Program-made: the position numbers and the translations under genes
Shown: positions 41,641-50,353 of the stretch, piece after piece
How positions within the stretch are numbered: the first letter of the stretch is position 1
Layout: every line of letters starts with the position of its first letter
Notes under the pieces: model-generated
Database searches by the model: none
What the model saw: only the letters and a program-made list of their open reading frames with translations
What the model was told of the DNA's origin: nothing
From: JACVRW01 sp963821275
Lineage (GTDB): Bacteria; Actinomycetota; Thermoleophilia; Solirubrobacterales; Thermoleophilaceae
Length of the DNA stretch: 64,000 nt
Direction: 5' to 3'
Assembly (NCBI GenBank): GCA_963821275.1
Contig: CAWGDF010000010.1
Coordinates: forward strand, 239,095-303,094

Positions 41641-42965
41641 TGATCATCGTCGACAACCTGCTGAAGGCGCGCGAGCAGGAGGAGCGCCCGATCCGCGTCG
41701 GCCTGATCGGCGCGGGTTTCATGGCGCAGGGGCTCGCCAACACGATCGAGAACAGCGTCGCGGGAATGCGGGTGGCGGCCATATACGGGCGTCGCCTGGA
41801 GCGGGCCACGGGTGTGTACGAGTACGCCGGCCGCGGCGGGAGCGTGGTAGCCGACACGCAGGCGGAGCTCGAGGACGCCATCCGGTCCGGTAGCCCGGTC
41901 GTCACCGACAACCCGCAGCTCTTGTGCGAGTCGGACCAGATCGATGCCCTCGTCGATGTGACCGGGTCGGTCGAGCTCGGTGCCCACGTGGCCCTGGAGG
42001 CCTTCCGTCACGGGAAGCACGTGATCCTGATGAACGCCGAGCTCGACGCAACGATCGGGCCGTTGCTGCACGTCTACGCGGCCCGCCATGGGGTGGTCCT
42101 CTCCGCTTGCGACGGAGACGAGCCCGGTGTGCAGATGAACCTGTGCCGCTGGGTGCAGGGCCTCGGATTGGTCCCCCGGGTCATCGGAAACGTCAAGGGC
42201 CTACAGGATCCCTACCGCAACCCTGAGACTCAGAAGGGCTTCGCGGAGAAGTGGGACCAGAATCCGGCGATGGTGACCTCGTTCGCCGACGGCTCCAAGA
42301 TCAGCTTCGAGCAGACGATCGCGGCCAATGCCACCGGCTTCAAGGTGCTGAAGCGGGGAATGTCGCGCGGCATCCCGTTCGACGGCTCGCCGCTGGAGCT
42401 GCCCTCGCTCTACGACGTCGACGAGGTCCGTGAGCTCGGCGGGATCGTCGATTACACGGTGGGTCCGTCCAACGTGAAGGTCTTCTGCCTGGCCGAGCAC
42501 TCCGATCCGAAGCAGCGGCACTACCTCAATCTCTACAAGCTGGGCGACGGGCCGCTGTATCCGTTCTGGATCCCCTATCACCTGCCCACCTTCGAAGCTC
42601 CTAACTCGATTGCGAGGGTCGTCCTCCTCGGCGACGGCCTGGCTCCGCCCGTCGGCGGACCCTCGGTGGAGGTCTGCGCGGTGGCCAAGCGAGAACTCAA
42701 GGCGGACGAGGTACTGGATGACTACGGCATGTTCATGACCTACGGCGAAGCGGTGAACGTCGACGAGATGAGCGCCCAGCGCTACTTGCCGGAGGGCCTC
42801 GTGATGGGGTGTCGCCTCCGCCGTGACGTAGCCCAGGACGAAGTGATCACCTACGACCACGTCGAGCTGCCCCCGGGCCGGCTCGCCGACAAGCTCCGAG
42901 CCGAGCAGTATCGCCACTTCCGCGGTGAGAGCTGGCTCGATGATCGGCTGCTGGTCGCCGCCTGA
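41640..42965 (+). CDS. NAD(P)-dependent oxidoreductase with SAF domain
   Basis: 441 residues. N-terminal Rossmann fold (VGLIGAGFMAQGLANTIENS) and a homoserine-dehydrogenase-like middle (ALVDVTGSVELGAHVALEAF, HVILMNAELDATIGPLLHVY). The C-terminal SAF domain (AVAKRELKADEVLDDYGMFM and AEQYRHFRG) resembles that of sialic-acid synthases and antifreeze-like proteins. Proteins of this architecture occur in surface-sugar operons and probably reduce or oxidise a keto-sugar. ATG 41640 overlaps the epimerase stop. The last gene of the rfbF operon; MITE copy A begins about 95 bases after it. Confidence 0.85.
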   Translation: MIIVDNLLKAREQEERPIRVGLIGAGFMAQGLANTIENSVAGMRVAAIYGRRLERATGVYEYAGRGGSVVADTQAELEDAIRSGSPVVTDNPQLLCESDQIDALVDVTGSVELGAHVALEAFRHGKHVILMNAELDATIGPLLHVYAARHGVVLSACDGDEPGVQMNLCRWVQGLGLVPRVIGNVKGLQDPYRNPETQKGFAEKWDQNPAMVTSFADGSKISFEQTIAANATGFKVLKRGMSRGIPFDGSPLELPSLYDVDEVRELGGIVDYTVGPSNVKVFCLAEHSDPKQRHYLNLYKLGDGPLYPFWIPYHLPTFEAPNSIARVVLLGDGLAPPVGGPSVEVCAVAKRELKADEVLDDYGMFMTYGEAVNVDEMSAQRYLPEGLVMGCRLRRDVAQDEVITYDHVELPPGRLADKLRAEQYRHFRGESWLDDRLLVAA

Positions 42966-43060
42966 GAAGGCGAAGGTGGTCGTCGTCGCGTCGTCCGGCC
43001 GCTTCGAGCGGCGCTCGATGCGTTCCGGCCTCGTGCTGGCGGTTGACTGCCGGGTCTAGT

Positions 43061-43292
43061 CGGCCTAACCCGGAGTGCCTGCGACAGCTGCGGGCGGGTT
43101 AGCGGTGTCCTGATCGGGGGATGGGGCCGGGCGGCCGTGACTGCCGACCGCGCTCCGTACGTTAGGGGTGCAATAGGACCTCAACGTACGACGCGTGGGC
43201 CGGGCCGCTTCGCCCCGCGCCGTCGGTCGAGCAGCCACCAACACCGACCGTGCCGGGCACCTACCTCTCGCCACACCTCGGGGTTAGGACGG
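43061..43292 (+). mobile_element. MITE-like element, copy A
   Basis: A 232-bp unit with imperfect terminal inverted repeats (CGGCCTAACCCGGAG at the left; CTCGGGGTTAGGACGG at the right) and an internal hairpin (CGTACGTTAGG...CCTCAACGTACG, about 43156-43190). It matches copy B (55231-55460) along its whole length in reverse orientation with a few differences. It encodes nothing convincing. Left flank TCTAGT; right flank TCCCCCCTCTCGC. It lies between the rfbF operon and a SnoaL-like gene. With the flanks, the 380 bases 42966-43346 contain no gene. Confidence 0.75.
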
Positions 43293-43346
43293 TCCCCCCT
43301 CTCGCATCTCATTGGGCGAATCGGCGTAGCGAGACAGCCGTGCGGC

Positions 43347-43748
43347 CTACTCCCGCAGCCCCACGGCTTCGAGGGCTTGGGCGCGGCTGAAGAACATGTC
43401 CACGCGGGCGAGCTTGCTGTCGCGCAGCGTTTGGAGGTAGGCGACAGTGAAATCCATCTCGATCCCGCTCTCGGCCCCGCGGCCGTGATGCCGAGTGACG
43501 GAGATCACCCGCTCGTCGTCGACGTCGATCAGCTCCACCAGCTCAATCTGGAAGTCCTCCCACTGCGACGGCCAGTCCGCGGCGGCGTCAGCGAACGCGT
43601 GCGGCCCCCGGTACGTCTTGGCATCCGGAACCTCGGGTGGCTGCACGATCAGGAGGTCCGGGTGGGAATTCTCCTGGACCAGTTCCCAGTTCCCCTGCTG
43701 GTAGGCCTCGAACCCCAGCCTCACAAGCTCGACGTTCTCCTGCGACAT
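43347..43748 (-). CDS. SnoaL-like (NTF2-fold) protein
   Basis: 133 residues from the ATG at 43748 (MSQENVELVRLGFEAYQQ). SnoaL-type fold: a helical start, HPDLLIVQPPEVPDAKTYRG, then strands WEDFQIELVELIDVDDERVI and MDFTVAYLQTLRDSKLARVD and a closing helix with FFSRAQALEAVGL. Same family as 8327-8680 but complete at the C-terminus. Substrate unknown. The gene is bracketed by inverted copies of a short motif (GTCCCCCCTCTCGC at 43292-43306 on the plus strand and its complement at 43811-43826), so it may travel as a small cassette. Confidence 0.8.
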   Translation of the reverse strand: MSQENVELVRLGFEAYQQGNWELVQENSHPDLLIVQPPEVPDAKTYRGPHAFADAAADWPSQWEDFQIELVELIDVDDERVISVTRHHGRGAESGIEMDFTVAYLQTLRDSKLARVDMFFSRAQALEAVGLRE

Positions 43749-43897
43749 CGCCTGCCCAGTATCTGCCGCTCGCAGGGTCGCGTCCAGCACGGCCTGAAGC
43801 CCGACGAGAAGCGAGAGGGGGGACGGTCTAGTCGGCCGGACCCTGTTCGCCGGTTCGGGGGTTTGTCTGGCCGGGAATGGGCTCTTGCTGACTCCAT

Positions 43898-44007
43898 GTG
43901 AAGGACCGCAAGGACGCCGAGCTGGTGGCCGGGCTGCTGCTTGCCGGTCAGCTGACGGCGGTCAGAGTGCCGGACGCGCGGATGCAGGCGCGGCGGGAGT
44001 TGTGCCG
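43898..44007 (+). pseudogene. IS110-family transposase fragment (N-terminal DEDD part)
   Basis: The frame from GTG 43898 reads KDRKDAELVAGLLLAGQL then TAVRVPDARMQARRELCR, the conserved stretch of the RuvC-like DEDD domain of IS110 transposases. It breaks off at about 44007, where an IS256-type fragment in the opposite orientation begins. There is no start region and no catalytic C-terminal domain, so it is dead. Confidence 0.75.
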
Positions 44008-44290
44008 CTGCGCCACGCCTGGACGTCCTCCAGCACCGCGTCGCTAACCCTGGGGATGATGTCGCGATCGACCTCGAGCTCGCTCTGCAGCGTCTTCGAC
44101 GTGGCGCTGTTGCAGCTCGGCTCCCCGGGGCGGTCTCGATCACTCGGCCGGCCAACTGCGTCAACAGGCCGCCCGGGCCGGTGATCTGGTCCGGGTCCAG
44201 GCCCTCCAGGGCGTCCTCGAGCTGCTCCCGCGGCAACAGGCCCTCGAGGCGATCAACGACCTCCTCAGGCCCCAGCCCAGGTCCTAGCCT
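44006..44290 (-). pseudogene. IS256 (mutator)-family transposase fragment, frameshifted
   Basis: From 44290 downward the minus strand reads VVDRLEGLLPREQLEDALEG, LDPDQITGPGGLLTQLAGRVIETA, the N-terminus of mutator-type transposases. After a frame change near 44120 it reads KTLQSELEVDRDIIPRVSDA then VLEDVQAWRSG, again family-typical. Everything downstream (catalytic DDE core) is missing and the sequence abuts the IS110 fragment at about 44006. A decayed insertion junction. Confidence 0.7.
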
Positions 44291-44309
44291 GCTGCGCGGG
44301 TGCCGACCC

Positions 44310-45410
44310 TCACAAGGTCCGGGGTGGATCAGCGGGCATGCACGGCGGGAGACTGCGCTCAGTTGTCTTCACCGTGCCCCCGGGATGCGCTTGGTGCCCG
44401 TTCTCGGGCGGGTCGCCCACGCGCTCGAGCCAGATCTCGCGCCAGTAGGAGTAGATCCCCCGCGGGCAGAAGCGATGGTAATCAGCCTCGCACACGACGC
44501 CCTCGAGCATGATGCAGTCGGTCTTGATCTCGATCATCTTCCCGGTGTGCTCATCGACCAAGCGCTGAACGCGTCCGCGGACACGCGCTGTGCGGCCGCA
44601 GTAGCGGGCCATCTCGCCGTCGAAGAGCAATCCCCGGTTGTTCTGAGCCTCGTCGAGGGTGGCTTCGATCTCTTTCTTGCTCTTGATGCGAACCAGCTCG
44701 CCCGGCCGCAGGTTGAGCGTCGCAGACGGCGTCGCGCCTTTCTTCACCGGCAGCGGTCCACGGATGAACGGATAGGGGTGCCCGTCGGCGACCAAGAGAG
44801 CGCGAGGAAGGTGTCGCTTGGCGAACGACTGCCAAAAGTTGAACACCTCCACCAGGAGCCCGCGAAGAATCTTCGGGAGTCCCCAGTTCCGCACGTCCTT
44901 GACGTACTGATCGAGCTCTCTGAAACGCATCGGCGTCGATGCATTCGGGATCTCGGTGGCTTGGCAGCGATACCGCGGTTCTGACGAGTCGGCGTTCACC
45001 CTCGTGGCCTCGACGAGGGTCTCGGTGATCTTCGCCTCGTCGCCGTTGGGGGGTACGCTCGGGGCCAAGGTCGCCTGTTCGTCGGCCCGCTCGAGCCATG
45101 CCTCGTTCCAGAACAGCAGGCAGGCGGCCTGGCAACCGCCGTGACCCGAACCGTCGCAGCGCAGATCCGCGAGATGAACCGCGTTGTGCATGCGGCGCAT
45201 CGCGCCATCGCCGGCGCACGTCTTGTCGGCGCGTCGCGAGACCCGGAAGGTGCCGCCGCAGTACTGCAGCATCTCCGGCATGAACGGCATCCCGTCCAGC
45301 GAGCCCTCGGCATCCAGCGTGGGTCCGATTTCCAGCACGCTTCGAACCCGCACGAGCTCTCCGGGTCGGAGATCGAGCGCCTGCGGCGGTGATTGATAAG
45401 TCTGACTCAT
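44310..45410 (-). CDS. Cys-rich protein with two copies of an unrecognised domain, polysaccharide-locus associated
   Basis: 366 residues from the ATG at 45410. Two homologous ~110-residue units: residues about 12-120 (LDLRPGELVRVRSVLEIGPT, GMPFMPEMLQYCGGTFRV, HGGCQAACLLFWNEAWLERA) and about 238-345 (LNLRPGELVRIKSKKEIEAT, GLLFDGEMARYCGRTARV, HRFCPRGIYSYWREIWLERV). Each keeps a YCG cysteine, a Cys before a His, and a Cys eight or so residues before the final Trp pair, suggesting a metal site or disulfides. The linker between the units is less conserved. No signal peptide or membrane segment. Divergent from a SAM methyltransferase (45550). I do not recognise the family and assign no function. 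Confidence 0.75.
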   Translation of the reverse strand: MSQTYQSPPQALDLRPGELVRVRSVLEIGPTLDAEGSLDGMPFMPEMLQYCGGTFRVSRRADKTCAGDGAMRRMHNAVHLADLRCDGSGHGGCQAACLLFWNEAWLERADEQATLAPSVPPNGDEAKITETLVEATRVNADSSEPRYRCQATEIPNASTPMRFRELDQYVKDVRNWGLPKILRGLLVEVFNFWQSFAKRHLPRALLVADGHPYPFIRGPLPVKKGATPSATLNLRPGELVRIKSKKEIEATLDEAQNNRGLLFDGEMARYCGRTARVRGRVQRLVDEHTGKMIEIKTDCIMLEGVVCEADYHRFCPRGIYSYWREIWLERVGDPPENGHQAHPGGTVKTTERSLPPCMPADPPRTL

Positions 45411-45549
45411 GGCGAGTGCCTTGACTCGGCTAATCGGGACCAGTATCGGTTGAGTAACGGACTGCAGTTTGGCGAACTTGCGGACACATAACGTGATCGG
45501 GAGGGAGACCGGCGAAAGCTCGCCCCAGGCAGCCACGTTGCATAGGGGG

Positions 45550-46434
45550 ATGAACGCACGTCCGGATACAGGGGTCGCCGAGGCGGCGGCACTCACGACA
45601 CGGTGCTGGGTCTGCGGTGAGCCGGCGTATAGCGCCACGGACTACCCACAGGTACGTCTGAGCCGCTGTCCGGGGTGCGGGTTCCTGTTCCAGCCCGAGC
45701 TGCCGGTCGAGGAGCTGCGTTCCGGACACGACGCGGACTATTTCGAGCACTACACGGCCGGCGGGGACTACGACTCACAGGGCGCCCAGCGCCGGCACGA
45801 GGCGCGTATCCGCCTGAGCTGGATGCGCCGCCACGGCTGTGCGGGCGGTCACCTGCTCGAAGTCGGGGTCGCGCGGGGCGACTTTCTCGCCGAAGCTCGC
45901 AAGGCGGGCTTCGCGCCGGTCGGCATCGAGCCGGAACCGAGCACGGCCGCCGAGGCGATGCGTAGGTCCGGAGCCGATGTGCTCATCGGCTGGGCGGAGG
46001 AGGTCGAGCTGGCGCCCGCGTCCTTCGACGCAGTGTGTCTCTGGCACGTGCTCGAGCACATTCCAGAGCCGCGTCCGGTCCTGGAAGCCCTGCGCCGCAG
46101 CTTGAAGCCTGGGGGCCTCTTCTTCTGTGAGGTGCCCAACGCGGGCAGCGTGATGGCCCGGGTGCAGGGCGACGGATGGGAGTACCTCGATCCGAGCCAT
46201 CACGTCGGCTTCTTCGACCCGAGCACTCTTCGACGAGTCCTCGAGTCAACGGGATACGACACTGTCGAGACCGACACGATCCCGATGTTCCGCTACGCCC
46301 CGCCGAGTCTCTCGACGCTGCTGAGGCGTCTGCCGCGGCGCCTGGCGTTCTCGCTCCGCGCCGGGGTCCGGCCGCTGGCCGCGCACCCCGAGAAGCAGGA
46401 CCTTCTGCGCGCGGTCGCGGCCCGGCCGGCGTAA
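45550..46434 (+). CDS. class I SAM-dependent methyltransferase with N-terminal zinc ribbon
   Basis: 294 residues from the ATG at 45550, which follows AGGGGG. The N-terminus carries two CxxC knuckles (CWVCGEPAYSATDYPQVRLS, then CPGCGFLFQPELP), as in sugar C-methyltransferases. The methyltransferase core has HLLEVGVARGDFLAEA, GIEPEPSTAAEAMRR, FDAVCLWHVLEHIPEP and RSLKPGGLFFCEVPN. Probably methylates a nucleotide sugar or glycan of the cluster. Faces away from the Cys-rich repeat protein. Confidence 0.88.
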   Translation: MNARPDTGVAEAAALTTRCWVCGEPAYSATDYPQVRLSRCPGCGFLFQPELPVEELRSGHDADYFEHYTAGGDYDSQGAQRRHEARIRLSWMRRHGCAGGHLLEVGVARGDFLAEARKAGFAPVGIEPEPSTAAEAMRRSGADVLIGWAEEVELAPASFDAVCLWHVLEHIPEPRPVLEALRRSLKPGGLFFCEVPNAGSVMARVQGDGWEYLDPSHHVGFFDPSTLRRVLESTGYDTVETDTIPMFRYAPPSLSTLLRRLPRRLAFSLRAGVRPLAAHPEKQDLLRAVAARPA

Positions 46435-46450
46435 GCGAGACAGGCCCGCC

Positions 46451-47635
46451 CTACGCGGGTGCGGGCATGCCCAGGGGCGTCGCCCTGGGAGACCGCCAGC
46501 TATGAGGAGCGGTCGCAGCCGCGGGCCCGAGAAGCAGCCAGTAGCCGATCTCTCTGCGGAATCCCAGCAGCCGCGGTCCCAGAGGCAGATGCGATCGCAG
46601 CGACCGCAGATCGGCGATTCCCAGGTTGGTCAACAGCGTTGAGGTGGACGGATCCGACCGAGCGACCATCGGGGCCAGCTCGGACGGTGGCACCGCGGTG
46701 AGCGCGACTCGCCGGCTGCCGCGTACCAGCTCGAGTGGAACCCGGCGTTCGCTTGCAAACGGCGGCTGCTGGTCGACATTGACGACCAACAGCGGTAGCT
46801 CGAGCTCGCTGGCGATCACCTCGTCTATGTCGACCCTGATGTCGCCCAGCACGCACCTCTCCACACCGGCTGCCAACCGTCCGGCATACGCGGCGACGGA
46901 CTCCCGGAGCCACCGATATCGCCACCGGTGGGGTGCGAGGAACCCGGCACCAGGCCGCTCTCGAGCAGGGGCGGCGACCGTTCCGCAGGTCGCACGTACG
47001 GGCAGCGCCTGCGGGTATCGCGCGGCGACCGCGGCGTAGGCCGCGTCGAGCCGGTCGAGGTTCACCGTCAGGCTGTTGTGGGTGAGCGGAAGGTCGAGCG
47101 CGCAGACCCTCAGCCCGAGCGACCTGGCGCGGAGTCCGTACTCGAGCGCGTAGGCGTGCCAGGCCAGCTCCGGAGCCTCCGAGAGCGGCTCCCGCGCGAT
47201 AAGGCTCTTCGAGGCGACGAACAGCACCTCATCGAGGCTGTCCACATCGAACGGTTCGCCGGCTTGCTCGCCCAGCAGGATCACCCGGTCACGGATGCGC
47301 CCGACGCTCTGCCCGGCGGCGGTGATCCCGGCAGCGCCCAGGACGCCGATGCGCGGATCCTCGACGAGCAGTCCCGCCGCATGTTCCAGCGCTCGCAGCG
47401 AGTGGAGGTAGACGTCCTGGTGGACGAACACGAGATGATCGTTGCTGGCCAGGGACGCACCGTGATTGAGGGCGGCTCCGGCGGTCGAAAATGAGCCGTC
47501 GGTGTTGTCGATCGGCAGGTACTCGACATCGGCGTCCCGGCGATGCTCTTCGATCGAGCGATCGAGGCACCGGCGCCTGACCTCGGCGTCGTTGAAGACG
47601 CAGATGATGGAAACGGGTGCGCGCCGGCGCGCCAT
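46451..47635 (-). CDS. glycosyltransferase-like protein
   Basis: 394 residues with a GT-A-like N-terminus: VSIICVFNDAEVRRRCLDRS, LPIDNTDGSFSTAGAALNHG and SNDHLVFVHQDVYLHSLRAL, where HQDV stands at the DxD position. The middle holds SLTVNLDRLDAAYAAVAARY. The C-terminal 150 residues have no clear family. Likely transfers a sugar to the polysaccharide repeat unit, on the cytoplasmic face. Its start is only nine bases from the stop of the upstream epimerase gene (47645). Confidence 0.75.
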   Translation of the reverse strand: MARRRAPVSIICVFNDAEVRRRCLDRSIEEHRRDADVEYLPIDNTDGSFSTAGAALNHGASLASNDHLVFVHQDVYLHSLRALEHAAGLLVEDPRIGVLGAAGITAAGQSVGRIRDRVILLGEQAGEPFDVDSLDEVLFVASKSLIAREPLSEAPELAWHAYALEYGLRARSLGLRVCALDLPLTHNSLTVNLDRLDAAYAAVAARYPQALPVRATCGTVAAPARERPGAGFLAPHRWRYRWLRESVAAYAGRLAAGVERCVLGDIRVDIDEVIASELELPLLVVNVDQQPPFASERRVPLELVRGSRRVALTAVPPSELAPMVARSDPSTSTLLTNLGIADLRSLRSHLPLGPRLLGFRREIGYWLLLGPAAATAPHSWRSPRATPLGMPAPA

Positions 47636-47644
47636 GGCCGGCCT

Positions 47645-48697
47645 TCAGCCGGACGACGCGCCCGCGGCGACCGGCACTCGCCAGCGGAGCTCATCGTCGA
47701 GCCGGCCGGCGTCCTGAAGCTCGCTCACCCGCTTGATGCGGAGGTAGCGGGGGCCGAGGAACTCCTCGAGGGTGAGCCCGTGGCGAGCGTACGCCTCGTG
47801 CAGCTCCTCCACGCCGCGGCGTACGGTCCAGCGAGTCTTGAAGTCGGGCAGCACCCGCCCGATCTTCGAGCAATCCACCTGGTAGGAGCGCGCGTCGGGT
47901 CCGCCGCCTTCGGCGAACGACGCGCGAGCGCCGGGCACCACTTCCTCGACGATGCCGGCCAGATCCCGGATGCGGTAGTTCTCGGCGCTGGCCCCGACGT
48001 TGAAGGCCTCGTCGTGCACGACCTCGCGCGGCGCGTGGAGCACGGCGATGAAGGCACTCGAGATGTCCTCGACATGTACCAGTGGGCGCCAGGGCGTGCC
48101 GTCGCTCTGAAGCAGGATCTCGCCGGTCGAGTGCGCGTATCCCACGAGGTTGTTCACCACGACGTCGACGCGCAGGCGCGGCGAGACGCCGTAGGCGGTG
48201 GCGTTTCTCAGGTAGGTCGGACTGAACGAGTCGTCCGCGAGCATCGCGATGTCCCGCTCGGCGAGCACCTTCGAGCGTCCGTATGCGGTGACGGGAGAGA
48301 AGCCGGCGCTCTCGTCCAGCATCTCGTCGCCCGCTTTGCCGTAGAGGCTGCAAGAGGACGAGAACAGGAAGCGGGTCACACCCGCCTCCTTGGCCTTCTC
48401 GGCCATCCGCACGGAAGCGAGGTGGTTGATGTCGTAGGTGGCCTGGGGGTTGAGGTCCCCGACCGGGTCGTTGCACACGGCTGCGAGGTGGATGACCGCG
48501 TCGAAGCCGGCGAGGTCCTCACTCTCCACGTCGCGGACATCGGCTTGCAGTGACTCCACGTCGGGCGGCTCCGAGCCGAACGTGCAGGGGGCGAACAGAT
48601 CGGAGTCGAGCCCGACCACCTCGTGTCCCGCCCGCTGAAGAAGCGGGACCAGGACCGAGCCGATGTATCCGTGATGGCCAGTGACGAGAGTGCGCAA
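47645..48697 (-). CDS. NAD-dependent sugar-nucleotide epimerase/dehydratase
   Basis: Extended SDR enzyme. MRTLVTGHHGYIGSVLVPLL has the NAD-binding GxxGxxG, LFSSSCSLYGKAGDEMLDES and AYGRSKVLAERDIAML carry the catalytic Ser and YxxxK. Downstream PLVHVEDISSAFIAVLHAPR and FNVGASAENYRIRDLAGIVE are typical of epimerases and 4,6-dehydratases. 350 residues. Because the cluster makes CDP-glucose but no CDP-glucose dehydratase is evident, this enzyme is a candidate for that or a later step. Confidence 0.9.
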   Translation of the reverse strand: MRTLVTGHHGYIGSVLVPLLQRAGHEVVGLDSDLFAPCTFGSEPPDVESLQADVRDVESEDLAGFDAVIHLAAVCNDPVGDLNPQATYDINHLASVRMAEKAKEAGVTRFLFSSSCSLYGKAGDEMLDESAGFSPVTAYGRSKVLAERDIAMLADDSFSPTYLRNATAYGVSPRLRVDVVVNNLVGYAHSTGEILLQSDGTPWRPLVHVEDISSAFIAVLHAPREVVHDEAFNVGASAENYRIRDLAGIVEEVVPGARASFAEGGGPDARSYQVDCSKIGRVLPDFKTRWTVRRGVEELHEAYARHGLTLEEFLGPRYLRIKRVSELQDAGRLDDELRWRVPVAAGASSG

Positions 48698-48770
48698 GGG
48701 AACCTCCTGGAGGAAAGCTTTCCTGCAAAGAACGTCGAAGGGGCCGCGGCTCTTGCGCGCCCGCCGCCGG

Positions 48771-50279
48771 TCAGCTGCTCGGGGCGGAGGAGCTCTCGAG
48801 CGGCAGCCGGGGCTTCGCCCGCCGAAGGCGGGGGAGCAATCGACGCGCGAGCAAGACGAGGTCGGCCCAGGCGGCGGGCGCAGTCAGGCGCAGCGCGACG
48901 AGGTAGAGCGGGGTGGCCAGCGCGCAGGCGATCAGCACCGTCACCGGCCGCGGCACGCCGGTGCCGGTCAGCGCGCCGACCATCGGGAAGGCGGCACCCA
49001 GCATGATCGCGCTCGACACGGTCGCGGGTGCCAGGTCGCGCACGAGCTGGCCCAGGGTGACCCCCACCAGCCGCGGCAGCATTAGCCAGTAGGACGCCAC
49101 CATCGTGGCGACCTGGAAGCCCGAGACCGCGATGCAAACGGCGACCAACCCGTGCGGCACGGCCACCAGGACCACGGCGGCCAGGACACCCAGCCTGCAC
49201 AGATTGAAGCCGAGCAGTGCGCGCGGCCGACCGGCGGCCAGCAGCAGGGCCGGGGTGCCGTTGTTGATCATCCGGGCCATCCCCGCCACGGCGAGAATCT
49301 GCGCGGGCAGGACCGCCGGCTGCCAACGCTCGCCGAAGGCCCATGGGACGAGCTCGGGGGCGACGGCGATGAACAACCCCAGCATCGGGTAGATCACCGC
49401 CGCATTGATCCGAACGATCCTGGAGCGCACTCTCCGCATGTGGTCGGGGTCCTCGGTCCGCGAGTACACCGGAAAGGCGACGCGCTGGATGACGTCGCTG
49501 ATCTTCGCCTCGTACTGGACGCCCAGGGTGTACGCGCGGTAGTAGAAGCCCACCAGAGCCGGGCTGAGCCTCGCGCCGAGGATCAGGTAGTCCACGTTTC
49601 CGTATCCGACCATCGCCATGCTGGCGAGCCCGGCCGGCAGCCCGAAGGCGGCGATCTCCCGCATCTCATGCGGACGCCAGCGCGGCAACGCAGCTGGGCC
49701 GAGCCAGACGAGCAGCACCGCCCACACCACCAGCCCGGTCATGAACCCGAGGATGTAGGCCTCGGCGTCCAGGCCGAGCAGCGCGTACGCGACCGAGGCC
49801 GCCGCTCCGACGCTGACCGTCGCGATCTCGATCATGCTGATGCGACGGAAATCGAGCTCCCGCTCGAGCAGCGCCAAGGGGACGATCCCGATCGCGGCGA
49901 TCGTGAACGCCGGCGACAGGAGTTGGAACAGCTGCGTCGTCTCCTCGCCGAAGAGCGGCGTGGTCACAAGGGGGGCGAGCAGCAGGGTCGCGAGCGTCAA
50001 CGCGACTCCGGCCACCAGTGCCAGCATCGCGGTGGCCTCGACCTGCGCGCGATTGAGTGTTCGCCGCTGAACGAGCACGCTGCCGGCACCCTGGTTCGCC
50101 AGCGCAAGGGCCAGCTCGCTCACGACGATCGTGACGGCCACACGCCCGAACTCGTCGGGCGGGACCAGGTGGGCGAGCAGAACTCCGACCGCCACCGACA
50201 GGATCTGAGCGGCAATGCGCGCGAGCGTCGCCCAGCGAAGGCTCTTGAACGTCGCCTCCTTGAGGTCGCTGCGCGACAT
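48771..50279 (-). CDS. polysaccharide flippase (MOP superfamily, Wzx-like)
   Basis: 502 residues with about 12-14 hydrophobic segments, no large loops, and the family N-terminus MSRSDLKEATFKSLRWATLA, then AHLVPPDEFGRVAVTIVVSE and NQGAGSVLVQRRTLN. It moves lipid-linked repeat units across the inner membrane for polymerisation. ATG at 50279 (a GTG directly precedes it). Faces the same way as the epimerase, the glycosyltransferase at 46451 and the GT2 gene at 50354, so these form one minus-strand operon. Confidence 0.92.
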   Translation of the reverse strand: MSRSDLKEATFKSLRWATLARIAAQILSVAVGVLLAHLVPPDEFGRVAVTIVVSELALALANQGAGSVLVQRRTLNRAQVEATAMLALVAGVALTLATLLLAPLVTTPLFGEETTQLFQLLSPAFTIAAIGIVPLALLERELDFRRISMIEIATVSVGAAASVAYALLGLDAEAYILGFMTGLVVWAVLLVWLGPAALPRWRPHEMREIAAFGLPAGLASMAMVGYGNVDYLILGARLSPALVGFYYRAYTLGVQYEAKISDVIQRVAFPVYSRTEDPDHMRRVRSRIVRINAAVIYPMLGLFIAVAPELVPWAFGERWQPAVLPAQILAVAGMARMINNGTPALLLAAGRPRALLGFNLCRLGVLAAVVLVAVPHGLVAVCIAVSGFQVATMVASYWLMLPRLVGVTLGQLVRDLAPATVSSAIMLGAAFPMVGALTGTGVPRPVTVLIACALATPLYLVALRLTAPAAWADLVLLARRLLPRLRRAKPRLPLESSSAPSS

Positions 50280-50353
50280 CACCCCGGATGGAGGCGGCTC
50301 GTCGGGCGCCGCTCCGCGGGGGACGGCGGACGTGTCGTGCGGGGCCGCGACCT

